NCBI RefSeq assembly: GCF_004353925.1
Contig: NZ_SMOK01000010.1
Span: forward strand, 124,001-188,000
DNA from: Pseudomonas sp. H9
GTDB lineage: Bacteria; Pseudomonadota; Gammaproteobacteria; Pseudomonadales; Pseudomonadaceae
Direction of reading: 5' to 3'
DNA length: 64,000 nucleotides
The position numbers and the translations under genes were made by a program. The notes below the pieces were generated by a model. The model searched no databases. It had not been told where the DNA came from and saw nothing but the letters and a program-made list of their open reading frames with translations. Positions 29,360 to 37,729 of the stretch are shown here, one piece after another; the first letter of the stretch is position 1; each line of letters starts with the position of its first letter.

Positions 29360-29372
29360 ATTGTCCGACAAT
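29360..29372. promoter_or_regulatory. Palindrome in the divergent LysR/ureohydrolase region
   Basis: ATTGTC-C-GACAAT, a perfect 13-base palindrome in the 301-base divergent gap, 43 bases before the LysR start. It is a candidate LysR-type operator; the rest of the gap shows no other clear element. Confidence 0.35.
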
Positions 29373-29415
29373 TCATATCAGCAACCGCGATGTGATGTCC
29401 GGACCGGAGGTGCCG

Positions 29416-30321
29416 GTGATCCAGCTGCACGATGTCGATCTGAAACTCCTCAGGGTATTCACCACCATCGTCCGCTGCGGTGGTTTTTCTGCCGCCCAGG
29501 CCGCGCTCAATGCCGGCCAGTCGACCATCAGTGAGCAGATGACCCACCTGGAAACCCGCCTCGGGGTCAAACTCTGCCAACGGGGGCGCAGTGGCTTTCG
29601 CCTGACCGAGCAAGGCATTGCCATTCATGAAGCGACCTTGCGCCTGCTCAGCGCGGTGGAGAGTTTTTGCATGGACGCCGATGTGCTCAAACAACACATC
29701 AGCGGCAAGCTCAACCTCGGCATCATCGACTCGACCCTGACCGACCCCGCCTCTCCGCTGCCGCGCACCACCCAACGCTTCGTCTCGCGTGGCCACGACG
29801 CCCATCTGCACATCTACATTGGCGCACCGGCAGAGCTGGAAGAGCGTGTGCTCGACGGTCGCCTGCACCTTGCCATCGGCCACTTTCCCCTGCACGTGCC
29901 GGGGCTGTCGTACCTGCCGTTGTATGACGAAGCGCTGGGTTTGTACTGTGGTCGCCGCCACCCGCTGTACGCCAGCACTGCGTCGAATGGCCGGCTGCTT
30001 GAAGAGGTGCGCAGCAGCCGCATCGTGGTGCGCGGCTACATGCACCAGTACGACCTGGAACAACTGGGCGTGAGCAAGGCTGCGGCCACGGTCGAGAACA
30101 TCGAGGCGGCGGCGATTCTGATCATTTCCGGTGCCTACGTCGGCTTTTTGCCGGTGCACTTTGCCGAGCAATGGGTGAAGACCGGCGAGATGCGCCGCCT
30201 GGGCGCCAGTACCCTGGACCTGACCTCGCCGTTCGATGTGATCACCCGGCGTGGTGTATCGCCGCCGATCCTCGACGCCTTCCTCGAAGACCTTGCGGCG
30301 TGCATGCATCACACGCTGTAG
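29416..30321 (+). CDS. LysR-family transcriptional regulator
   Basis: A 301-residue regulator, probably controlling the divergent ureohydrolase operon. The winged helix-turn-helix is DLKLLRVFTTIVRCGGFSAA with QAALNAGQSTISEQMTHLE; the C-terminal part is a LysR substrate domain. The GTG at 29416 has GGAGG six bases upstream; ATG 29395 and GTG 29392 are in frame but have no such site. The last third of the gene (VSKAAATVENIEAAAILIIS and on) is the source of two shortened copies in the repeat array just downstream. Confidence 0.87.
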   Translation: MIQLHDVDLKLLRVFTTIVRCGGFSAAQAALNAGQSTISEQMTHLETRLGVKLCQRGRSGFRLTEQGIAIHEATLRLLSAVESFCMDADVLKQHISGKLNLGIIDSTLTDPASPLPRTTQRFVSRGHDAHLHIYIGAPAELEERVLDGRLHLAIGHFPLHVPGLSYLPLYDEALGLYCGRRHPLYASTASNGRLLEEVRSSRIVVRGYMHQYDLEQLGVSKAAATVENIEAAAILIISGAYVGFLPVHFAEQWVKTGEMRRLGASTLDLTSPFDVITRRGVSPPILDAFLEDLAACMHHTL

Positions 30322-30358
30322 TCGCGGCTCTGCTACCGTATGGAAACAACTGCCTTCT

Positions 30359-30430
30359 GTAGGAGCGGGCTTGCCCCGCGATTGCGGTGTGTCAGATAGA
30401 TCGCTATCGCGGGGCAAGCCCGCTCCTACC
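30359..30430. repeat. REP pair, first of the tandem array
   Basis: Complete facing REP pair 37 bases after the LysR stop. The preceding bases (GGAAACAACTGCCTTCTGTAGG) resemble the leaders of the next two REPs (GCAAGCAACTACCTTCGGTGGG), so the copied unit includes sequence outside the REP. Confidence 0.9.
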
Positions 30431-30498
30431 GTGAGTAAGGCTGCGGCCATGATCATCTGCGGTGCCTACGTCGGCTTTTTGCCGGAGCACTTTGCCGA
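30431..30498 (+). pseudogene. Copied fragment of the LysR gene, copy 1
   Basis: Matches the LysR coding sequence at about 30071-30168 (GTGAGCAAGGCTGCGGC joined to GGTGCCTACGTCGGCTTTTT and on to TTTGCCGAG) with an internal deletion of about 33 bases bounded by GCGGC. It encodes GAYVGFLPEHFAE in frame but cannot be functional. It is part of a 160-base unit (30431-30590). Confidence 0.75.
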
Positions 30499-30517
30499 GC
30501 CGCAAGCAACTACCTTC

Positions 30518-30590
30518 GGTGGGAGCGGGCTTGCCCCGCGATTGCGGTGTGTTAGATAGATCGCTATCGCGGGGCAAGCCCGCTCCTACC
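30518..30590. repeat. REP pair, second of the tandem array
   Basis: Complete facing REP pair; the stretch from the LysR fragment through this REP repeats with a period of 160 bases. Differs from the first pair by very few bases (GTGTGTTAG against GTGTGTCAG). Confidence 0.9.
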
Positions 30591-30658
30591 GTGAGCAAGG
30601 CTGCGCCATGATCATCTGCGGTGCCTACGTCGGCTTTTTGCCGGTGCATTTTGCCGAG
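30591..30658 (+). pseudogene. Copied fragment of the LysR gene, copy 2
   Basis: Second copy of the deleted LysR fragment, with the same internal deletion as copy 1 and one further small loss (GCTGCGCCATG against GCTGCGGCCATG). Sharing the deletion shows that the unit was duplicated after the deletion formed. Confidence 0.75.
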
Positions 30659-30677
30659 CCGCAAGCAACTACCTTCG

Positions 30678-30708
30678 GTGGGAGCGGGCTTGCCCCGCGA
30701 TTACGGTG
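30678..30708. repeat. Half REP at the start of the GFA-family gene
   Basis: Only the left REP unit remains (GGGAGCGGGCTTGCCCCGCG). The array stops here, and the GGAG that serves as ribosome-binding site for the next gene begins within two bases. Confidence 0.8.
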
Positions 30709-30718
30709 GAGACGCGAC

Positions 30719-31108
30719 ATGACCTCATTAACCGGCGGTTGCCTGTGCGGCAACGTACGCTTCGTGACCTCGGGACGGCCCTATCGGGTCGGCATTTGCC
30801 ACTGCCTGGACTGCCGCAAGCATCACGGCGCGCTGTTCAATGCCTGCGCGGTGTTTGCGCAGGACGCGGTGACGGTCGAAGGGGAAACACATGACTACGG
30901 CGGCCGGCATTTCTGCCCGCGCTGCGGCTCATCGGTGTTCGCCTGCAGCGGTGACGAAATCGAAGTGCACCTCGGTGCTTTGGATGCGCCGGACCAACTG
31001 GTCCCCACCTACGAAAGCTGGACCGTTCGGCGCGAGTCCTGGCTACCGGCGTTTGCGCTTAACCGGCGCTACACCCACGACCGAGACCCCAGCGGGCGCT
31101 CCGAATAG
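30719..31108 (+). CDS. GFA/CENP-V-domain zinc protein
   Basis: A 129-residue protein of the glutathione-dependent formaldehyde-activating (GFA) family. Zinc-binding cysteines are visible in GGCLCGNVRF, GICHCLDCRKHHG and FCPRCGSSVF. Family members bind glutathione adducts or zinc; a formaldehyde role is not generally supported. The ATG at 30719 follows GGAG eight bases upstream; the frame open to 30608 only reads through the REP/LysR-fragment array. No linked genes suggest a pathway. Confidence 0.82.
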   Translation: MTSLTGGCLCGNVRFVTSGRPYRVGICHCLDCRKHHGALFNACAVFAQDAVTVEGETHDYGGRHFCPRCGSSVFACSGDEIEVHLGALDAPDQLVPTYESWTVRRESWLPAFALNRRYTHDRDPSGRSE

Positions 31109-31221
31109 TAAAGGTTGGTGATAGCCGTACTCTTGCGCCCTGATAGTTAAAATCTCTTGTACGAAGCCCCTGGCGCAGGCAGATCGTGTGAAGAGCTTCC
31201 AGCACCCATGAGGCCCGGACC

Positions 31222-31845
31222 ATGAACACGCGCCCGCGCTGCACCGCCTTCCACGAAGCCGGCCATGTTCTGGCTTTCTGGTGGAACGGCCAGCGCATCA
31301 AGCGTGTGACCGTGCGCACCCGTGCCGAAGCGCTGCTTGGGCCGATGGCCGATCTGCGTGGCAATCTGCTGCACGTCAAGGGCCTGGTCGAAGCGGAATA
31401 CCTGGTGCCGCTGCCCGCGTTCGAACCACCGGGGATTGCCGAATACCTGCCTTCGATGGTCGACGCCATAGAGCGCGACCTCGTCCATTGCCTGGCCGGG
31501 CCGGTTGCCGAAGCGATCTACCGGCACAGCCCCTCGGAACGCTGCATCACCCGCAGCGGCGCCGGTGACCGTCAGCGAGCCATGGAACTGATCGCCCTGC
31601 TACCGGCACGCAAGGTGCAGGGCGCCGAAGCCCTCGCCATCGCCCGCGCAGGGTGCCTGGTGCGCCGATACTGGGCCGCACTCAGTGCCGTGGCGCAGCT
31701 GCTGCATCAGCGCGGTGAGGTCTACGGTGAGGAGCTTATCGCCCTGTTGAACCAGCTGACCGGGGAGTCGCCAACTCGCCTGGACAATCCCCTGAACAGC
31801 CTTGATAGCCGGCGCAACCGCACACCGGTGCGGCTCACGGGCTGA
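31222..31845 (+). CDS. Orphan M41-like (HEAGH) metallopeptidase-domain protein
   Basis: A 207-residue protein with HExxH as FHEAGHVLAFW only about ten residues from the start. The later segment DLVHCLAGPVAEAIYRHSPSERC resembles the helix that supplies the third metal ligand region in FtsH-type M41 peptidases (AGRAAEE-like). There is no AAA+ domain, membrane segment or signal peptide, so it is a free-standing version of the peptidase domain. Substrate and activity are unknown. It ends three bases before the converging cyclase gene. The 113-base gap before it shows nothing distinct. Confidence 0.6.
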   Translation: MNTRPRCTAFHEAGHVLAFWWNGQRIKRVTVRTRAEALLGPMADLRGNLLHVKGLVEAEYLVPLPAFEPPGIAEYLPSMVDAIERDLVHCLAGPVAEAIYRHSPSERCITRSGAGDRQRAMELIALLPARKVQGAEALAIARAGCLVRRYWAALSAVAQLLHQRGEVYGEELIALLNQLTGESPTRLDNPLNSLDSRRNRTPVRLTG

Positions 31846-31848
31846 GGC

Positions 31849-33411
31849 TTAACCGGCCACCACCCGGTTACGACCGGTTTGCTTAGCGTGATAGAGGCGC
31901 TCGTCGGCACGTTTGAGGATGGCCTCCGCGGTTGGCGTGTCATCGCTGCGGCAGGCAACGCCAATGGAGATGGTCAAGGTTCCGGACGGTAGAATTTGCG
32001 TCGTCGCAATGCTGTGGCGGATGCGCTCGGCGATGTCGCTGGCGGCGCGCAGATCTGTACCCGGCAATATCAGGGTGAACTCCTCACCGCCTGCACGGCA
32101 GGCCAGGTCATTGTCCCTTGAACTGTGCGCAATGATCGCGGCCACCTGCTTGAGGGTTTCATCGCCGATATCATGGCCAAAGGTGTCGTTGACCCGCTTG
32201 AAAAAGTCGATGTCCAGCGCGAGCACGGCGTAGTCCACCTGCGCCTGGGTGAGGGTCTGCAACGCCTCGTCCATGGCCCGGCGGTTGGCCAGGCCCGTCA
32301 ACGGGTCGCTTTGCGCCTGGCGGCGCAAATGGCCGAGCTTCTGCTGCAGCAATTGCACCCCGCTAAGCAGCGCCCGGCGGATGGCCGCCGCCTCGACGTA
32401 CCACGCCTTGATCCCTTGCAACTGCTCAGACGCCTGCGGCGCCGACAGTTGTTCGGCGCTGTCGGCCAACTGCCGCAAGGGGCGGGAAATCAGTTGTGTG
32501 GCCAGCCAGATCGCTAGCAACCCTACCAGGCCAGCGGGAATGATTTTAAGCAACATGTCCCGCAGTAACTGCGCCAGTGGTGCCAGCGCCTGCTCACGCG
32601 GCTGTTGCGCCACCACCGCCCAGTTGACGCCGGGTACTAGTGCAAAGCCTGCCAGCACGGGCACGCCCTGATAGTTGACGGTCTCCATCGGACCGCGCTC
32701 ACCGCGCAATGCTGCATCAACGGTTGCAGTCTCACCCAGTACCTCGCCGATTTTCAGGTGATTAACGTGGTACAGCAGGCGCCGCTGCTCGTCGGTTACA
32801 AACGCATAGGCAGCCCCCGGCAAATAGTGGCTGCTGATCAACGTGTGCAAGATACCGTGCTGGCGCAGGAACACCGACGCGCCGATGATGCCGAGAAACT
32901 TTCCGGAAGGGCTGAAGATCGGTTGTGTGATAAACACGATCAGGTTACCTGCCGCACTCACATAGGCACGACTGACCATCGGCCGCCGCTCCCGCAGCGC
33001 CTGCACCACTTCTTCGCTGCTCAACGTGCTGCCGACGATCGGCTCCTGTGGCGGGTACATGTGCAAGGCGCGGCCATTGGCATCGATGATCAGCACGGCA
33101 TTGAAGGCTGTGTCTTCTGCCTGCAGGCGCTGAGCCTCTTCCTGGCGCAGGTGCGGATCATCAAAATGACGCCCCAGGCGTTGGCTGCTGTAACTCAAGC
33201 GGCTGTGTGCCGAGGTGAGGAACTGCTCGATGCCGGAAGCCGCCTTGGCGGCATAGGCTTGATTGGCTTGCAGCGCCGAATGCACCAAAGCATCGCGCTG
33301 CACCCCGTAGGCCACCCATAAGCTGTTGCACAAGGTTGCCAGTACCGCCAGCAGAACAAGAATCAAAATCAGGCCACGCAGGCCGATGGACACAGAACTG
33401 GATTGACTCAT
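31849..33411 (-). CDS. Membrane diguanylate cyclase with extracytoplasmic Cache sensor
   Basis: A 520-residue c-di-GMP synthase. A first membrane helix (GLRGLILILVLLAVLATLCNS) is followed by a periplasmic dCache-type ligand domain of about 240 residues, a second helix (IIPAGLVGLLAIWLATQLI), a HAMP-like linker and a GGDEF domain with the active GGEEF (CRAGGEEFTLILPG). The inhibitory I-site RDND lies five residues before GGEEF, so product inhibition is expected. The ATG at 33411 puts the first helix at the N-terminus; the frame is open to 33474 and neither start has a strong Shine-Dalgarno sequence. Confidence 0.88.
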   Translation of the reverse strand: MSQSSSVSIGLRGLILILVLLAVLATLCNSLWVAYGVQRDALVHSALQANQAYAAKAASGIEQFLTSAHSRLSYSSQRLGRHFDDPHLRQEEAQRLQAEDTAFNAVLIIDANGRALHMYPPQEPIVGSTLSSEEVVQALRERRPMVSRAYVSAAGNLIVFITQPIFSPSGKFLGIIGASVFLRQHGILHTLISSHYLPGAAYAFVTDEQRRLLYHVNHLKIGEVLGETATVDAALRGERGPMETVNYQGVPVLAGFALVPGVNWAVVAQQPREQALAPLAQLLRDMLLKIIPAGLVGLLAIWLATQLISRPLRQLADSAEQLSAPQASEQLQGIKAWYVEAAAIRRALLSGVQLLQQKLGHLRRQAQSDPLTGLANRRAMDEALQTLTQAQVDYAVLALDIDFFKRVNDTFGHDIGDETLKQVAAIIAHSSRDNDLACRAGGEEFTLILPGTDLRAASDIAERIRHSIATTQILPSGTLTISIGVACRSDDTPTAEAILKRADERLYHAKQTGRNRVVAG

Positions 33412-33514
33412 GAGCACTGCCGTTCGGTTGCTTCCCTGCGATGCAGCGTAGTCGTTTTTACCCGCGGCATTCATTGATCTCAGGCACAGCGCCCCTGAGT
33501 TTCCCCCCCACAGG

Positions 33515-35071
33515 TCAACGCGTCAGGCCGGCACGGTTTTTAAGCAGTGCAATCACCCGCTGCCCCGCTTCAATGTACCCCTCGGCATCCAGCCGGTACT
33601 CTTGCAGGTCGCCGCCCAAGCTGACCGTATCACTGACATTGCCACCCAGTACCCGCACCACATCGGGGGTGACCTCCACCACGATGTCGGAGTGGCTGAT
33701 GTAGCTGGCATGGTTCTCGGCATAGGAATAAGTAAAGCTGCCTGAGCTGCGATTGCGTTGGATGATGTCGCCCAGTTCCGGTTTTTGTTCGTTGATGCGA
33801 TAGCCCCAGAACGGTTTATCCAGGCGCTCGGTGACCCTTGCCTTGATGGCGTTGTTGACGAACGCCGAATGGCTGGCGGCAAACCTGAAGTTGGCGTAAG
33901 CAGGGCCGGCTTTGCGCACCACCCAGGAGATGAACGCCGCCGACCACGGCACTTCCTCACCGTTGGGATAGCGGCTGCGTCCATCATACGGCTCACCGAT
34001 GGCCGCCCACATTTCGCGGACATAGGTGAAGTACGGCGATGTACGCTCATCCGCCTGGCCTTTGTCGAAACGCAACCATTCGTTCAGCGCCGCACGCAGC
34101 AGGGCTTCCACTTCCGGGCGCTGCGGCGCGCGCAGGTACTTGCCGAACACCACGCCCTCCTCCATGCCGATCCGGACCTTGCGCCATCCCGCTTCAGTCG
34201 AAGGGCCAAGGTCGGCGACCTTCTCACCGAGGGTCAGGTCACGCAGGATGGTGCTGTTGGGGGCCTCACGCAGACGCACCCCTTCGGTGGTGACAAAGCG
34301 CTCGCCGGCCTGCACCGGCTCGTTGATTGGCGCCTGCGGGTTGCCACCCAACGTGGCATCCAGCTCTTCGTCCCAGGCCAGTGCCCCCTTACCCTGCTCG
34401 TCGACCACAAAGGCACCCAGTGTTTGCCGCGGCACCTTGATGACATTGCGATCATAGCCAATGCCCGACAGCTCATGGGTCAGGTCAGGTGGCACCTGAC
34501 GCATCGCCCAACGCCCGGAATAGAAAAACGCCTCGGTGCCGGTGAACAGCCGCGACATCGAGATCCACGGCACGCTGATCAAGCCCTCAGCCAACAGCTT
34601 GGAAAGCACCGCGCCACTGCCATAGGCACCAATGGTAAAGGCGTCGCCGATCTGGTTTTTCACCGCCTGGAAATAGTCGAGTATCGGCCCATCGATTTCA
34701 TGGCCCACATAGTCGGCATCCACGGCAAACAGAATGGTACTGCCCTTGCCTTTGGGCTGACCGATCAGCTTGGCAAAGTCCATGGCACTGTTGGCGTTGT
34801 CTTTGCCCTGCTGGGTGGAGAAATGTTCGATCTTACGGCTGCTGTCCTGATACACCGGCAAGATTGCAAAGCCTTCCTTGCTCAGAAATCGGGCTTCGGC
34901 GGTGGTCAGGGTCTTGGGCCTGACCGAGCTGGCGTAATAACGAATCAGGGTATCGACGCCCTGGCTGCGCAAGAAGCTCAGGAAGGTCTTGCCTGAAGTG
35001 GTATTGAGACGGGTGCTTACATCGACTGCCGACCACCCTTGAGCATTGGTAAAGTCGTCTTTGTACGACAT
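33515..35071 (-). CDS. DUF1906 glycoside-hydrolase-like / SH3 / DUF2272 protein
   Basis: A 518-residue protein with three apparent domains. Residues 1-220 look like the DUF1906 glycoside-hydrolase-like fold (GWSAVDVSTRLN, VDTLIRYYASSV, ILFAVDADYVGHEI). Residues about 265-325 look like a bacterial SH3 repeat (FVTTEGVRLREAPNSTILRD, KVADLGPSTEAGWRKV). Residues 340-518 look like DUF2272 (EEVPWSAAFISWVVRKAG, FAASHSAFVNNAI, PELGDIIQRNR, with AENHASYISHSDIVVEVT). The combination suggests cell-wall binding and hydrolysis. There is no signal peptide, so if it acts on peptidoglycan it needs a non-Sec route or lysis. The ATG at 35071 has GAGGTG six bases upstream. Confidence 0.7.
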   Translation of the reverse strand: MSYKDDFTNAQGWSAVDVSTRLNTTSGKTFLSFLRSQGVDTLIRYYASSVRPKTLTTAEARFLSKEGFAILPVYQDSSRKIEHFSTQQGKDNANSAMDFAKLIGQPKGKGSTILFAVDADYVGHEIDGPILDYFQAVKNQIGDAFTIGAYGSGAVLSKLLAEGLISVPWISMSRLFTGTEAFFYSGRWAMRQVPPDLTHELSGIGYDRNVIKVPRQTLGAFVVDEQGKGALAWDEELDATLGGNPQAPINEPVQAGERFVTTEGVRLREAPNSTILRDLTLGEKVADLGPSTEAGWRKVRIGMEEGVVFGKYLRAPQRPEVEALLRAALNEWLRFDKGQADERTSPYFTYVREMWAAIGEPYDGRSRYPNGEEVPWSAAFISWVVRKAGPAYANFRFAASHSAFVNNAIKARVTERLDKPFWGYRINEQKPELGDIIQRNRSSGSFTYSYAENHASYISHSDIVVEVTPDVVRVLGGNVSDTVSLGGDLQEYRLDAEGYIEAGQRVIALLKNRAGLTR

Positions 35072-35090
35072 GTCGGCACCTCTAGGGCGT

Positions 35091-35126
35091 GTCGCCCGGC
35101 ATAGGCCGTGGGCGATGCCGGGCGAC
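35091..35126. repeat. Perfect palindrome upstream of the DUF1906 gene
   Basis: Arms GTCGCCCGGCAT and ATGCCGGGCGAC (12 bases) with a 12-base loop; imperfect pairing continues outward into GGGCGT and CCACACCC. It lies 20 bases before the ATG, unlike the REP family. It could be a terminator for the upstream receptor, or an operator or leader structure. Confidence 0.5.
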
Positions 35127-35212
35127 CACACCCGGCACCATTAAAAAACGATAGCCAACGCCAGCAACAGGTCAAGGCAGGTGCACGACAGCAACGACGA
35201 AACGCCCCGGGC

Positions 35213-37633
35213 TCAAAAGCCCAGGCTTGCCGACAACAGATAGGTCCTTGGGGTAGACAGCGTCAGCCCGGCCTCGCTGTCGTCGGAGGCACCCGCCGAC
35301 GCCCAGTAACGGTCATCCAGCAGGTTCTCGACGCTGGCGCGCAAGGTAATGGCCTTGCCGTCGACCTTGAAGGCATAGCGGGCCCCGGCATCGAAGCGTT
35401 CCCAGCCGTCAATCTGCTTGCTGTTGGCCTGATCCAGGTACTGCGAGCTGGAGTGGATACCGCGTGCGGTCAGGGTCAAGCCTGAGAGGCCCGGTACGTC
35501 CCACTCGGCACCGAGGTTGACGTTGTACTCCGGGGTTGCCGGGGCGCGATGACCGTCGAAGCGACCGCCCAAGGTGTCCTTGAGCTCGCTGTCGATGTAC
35601 ATCACACCGCCCAGCAGACGAAAGCCTGGCAGTGGCTCACCGAATACGCTCAGCTCAACACCCTTGTTTTCGCGTTTACCGTTCGGGCCGAATACCCGCG
35701 TGGTGCTGTTGGTTTCGTAGGCCGGCTGTTTGATACGAAACGCGGCGGCAGTCAGGGCAAAAGTACCCAGGTCATATTTGGCCCCGACTTCGACCTGACG
35801 GCTGATGAACGGCGGGAATATCTGGTCTTCGTTGATCGCGGTCGATGGCGCGATCTTGCCCTGGCTCAAGCCTTCCATGTAATTGGCATACAGAGAAAGC
35901 CGATCCGTGGCCTTGAACAGGACTCCGCCCGACGGCGAGAGCTTTTCTTCGTCGTAGGCGGTAGCGCCTTTGACACCGTCGCTCCAGTCATCGACCTTCA
36001 CCCGCTGCCAGCGGGCCCCCAGGGTCAGCAGCACGCGGTCGTCGAAAAAGCCGAGGGTATCGGCCAGCGCCACGCTGCTGAAGCGGTTTTCGGTGTAGGC
36101 CTTTTCATCTTGGCGAGTGGGCGTTCCTGGCGTGGGCGTGGGGCGTGGGTTGTAGAGGTTGCTGGGCGCTGAGGCATAACGCGCACCGCCGTTCTCGAAG
36201 TCCATGTAGTAATAGTTGGCCGCCAGATTCACTTCATGGCTCACCGCGCCGGTGTGGAACCAGTTGCGCAGGCCCAGCGTGGCGGTTTTGACGTTTTCAT
36301 CACGGGTGAAGTCGCGCGGCTGCACGTTGAAATCACCGGCATCGTTGGAGACCGGCACGTTATGGCGCAAAAAGTCGTGGTTGCTTTTGCGCGCGCCGAC
36401 CGCCGCATAGGCCATCAGCGAATCGCTCAGGTCGTACTCCCCGGTGAGCGTGCCGAAGGTATCGTTAGTGCGGGCTTTGCTCCAGGCCTGGGCATAATTG
36501 CGCCGCACATCGTTAGCGTCAGGTACTTTGGCGTTGGCGCCGACAATCACCCGTTCCTGGGGCGCGTCGGTATCGCGCTCACTGCGGCCGATATCCGCCG
36601 ACAGGCGCAGCCGCTCGCCGCGAAAGTCCAGGCCCAGCACAGCCAGGTCACGACTCACTTGCTGATGGTCCCACTCGGTATCGCCCGACTGTTTAACGCC
36701 ATTGAAGCGTACGCCGAATTGCTGCTGGTCACCGAAGCGCCGCCCAACGTCCACCGCCCCGCCTACCTGGCTGTCTGACACGTAGCTGCCGGTGAACTCG
36801 GTGATCGGCGTGTCGCCCGCGCGCTTGGGCACCACGTTGATGCCACCGCCAACACTGCCGCGCGGCGAAATACCATTGATCAGCTGGTTTGGCCCCTTGA
36901 TGACATCCACCCGGTCGGCCATTTCCATATCAATCGAATAGGTCGGCAGCACGCCGTACAAACCGTTGTAGGCAACATCGCTGTTGAACAGGCTGAAACC
37001 ACGGATGGTGAACTGTTCGAAACGCCCACCGGCAGGGTTGGTCGCCCGTACCGACGGATCGCTGGCGATCAGATCGCCCAAGGTTCGCGCCTGTTGGTTC
37101 TGCACCGCCTCGCTGGTGTAGGTGGTCATGCTGAAAGGGGTTTCCATGAAGTCCCGCGAGCCCAGCATGCCCTGCGAACCGCGGCGGGCCACCTGCCCAC
37201 CGGCATAACGCTCAGCGTCCAGATCACTGTGGGTATGGCTGAGGATACTGGTGGGGGCGATCTCCAGGGCATCGGAACGCTCCGGCGCCGGCACCAGGGT
37301 ATAGGTCTGGGCACTGACCGGCTGCAATTGCAAGCCGCTGCCCTGCAGCAAGCGGGCAAAGCCCTCATCGACGCTGTACTCACCAGACAGCCCGGCGCTG
37401 TGGCGCCCATTGACCAACCCCGGCTGCACCGAAACACTGACCCCAGCCTGGCCGGCGAAGCGAATCAACGCCGTCCCCAGGTCGCCTGCGGGCACCTTGT
37501 AGCTGCGCTGCTCGCCCTCGGCGATGGCCACCTGTGGCGCCAATGCGGCGCAGCCGAGCATCAGGCTCAAGTACAACGAAGAATACGAAAACGAAGACGC
37601 CAGATGCGCCGGGCGGCGGGTCACTGCGGGCAT
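35213..37633 (-). CDS. TonB-dependent siderophore receptor with STN domain
   Basis: Outer-membrane receptor of about 806 residues. After the signal peptide (ends near PQVAIAEG) comes an STN domain (YKVPAGDLGTALIRFAGQ), then the plug (GSRDFMETPFSMTTYTSEAV, RVDVIKGPNQLINGISPRGS) and a barrel ending in LLSASLGF. It is less similar to the other two receptors here, so it probably takes a different siderophore (ferrichrome or coprogen type is possible). No FecI/FecR pair flanks it, despite the STN domain; its partner may be encoded elsewhere. The frame is open to 37699; the ATG at 37633 gives a sensible signal peptide. Confidence 0.87.
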   Translation of the reverse strand: MPAVTRRPAHLASSFSYSSLYLSLMLGCAALAPQVAIAEGEQRSYKVPAGDLGTALIRFAGQAGVSVSVQPGLVNGRHSAGLSGEYSVDEGFARLLQGSGLQLQPVSAQTYTLVPAPERSDALEIAPTSILSHTHSDLDAERYAGGQVARRGSQGMLGSRDFMETPFSMTTYTSEAVQNQQARTLGDLIASDPSVRATNPAGGRFEQFTIRGFSLFNSDVAYNGLYGVLPTYSIDMEMADRVDVIKGPNQLINGISPRGSVGGGINVVPKRAGDTPITEFTGSYVSDSQVGGAVDVGRRFGDQQQFGVRFNGVKQSGDTEWDHQQVSRDLAVLGLDFRGERLRLSADIGRSERDTDAPQERVIVGANAKVPDANDVRRNYAQAWSKARTNDTFGTLTGEYDLSDSLMAYAAVGARKSNHDFLRHNVPVSNDAGDFNVQPRDFTRDENVKTATLGLRNWFHTGAVSHEVNLAANYYYMDFENGGARYASAPSNLYNPRPTPTPGTPTRQDEKAYTENRFSSVALADTLGFFDDRVLLTLGARWQRVKVDDWSDGVKGATAYDEEKLSPSGGVLFKATDRLSLYANYMEGLSQGKIAPSTAINEDQIFPPFISRQVEVGAKYDLGTFALTAAAFRIKQPAYETNSTTRVFGPNGKRENKGVELSVFGEPLPGFRLLGGVMYIDSELKDTLGGRFDGHRAPATPEYNVNLGAEWDVPGLSGLTLTARGIHSSSQYLDQANSKQIDGWERFDAGARYAFKVDGKAITLRASVENLLDDRYWASAGASDDSEAGLTLSTPRTYLLSASLGF

Positions 37634-37695
37634 GTTGCACACTCTTGTGGATTCACTTGCCCTTGATGACAACCGAGCGAAAAAAAAGGGACAGC

Positions 37696-37713
37696 GCAAA
37701 TACCATTATTTTC
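37696..37713 (-). promoter_or_regulatory. Possible Fur box upstream of receptor
   Basis: Minus strand reads GAAAATAATGGTATTTGC, an imperfect Fur-like palindrome about 65 bases before the receptor start and just after the ohrR stop. Confidence 0.35.
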
Positions 37714-37729
37714 ACGGGCAGACAGCCCT

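Noticed and set aside
30359..30708. Regular repeats with spacers, CRISPR-like at first sight
   Set aside because: The repeats are palindromic REP pairs seen all over the window, the period is 160 bases, and the spacers are copies of the LysR gene and not unique sequences.
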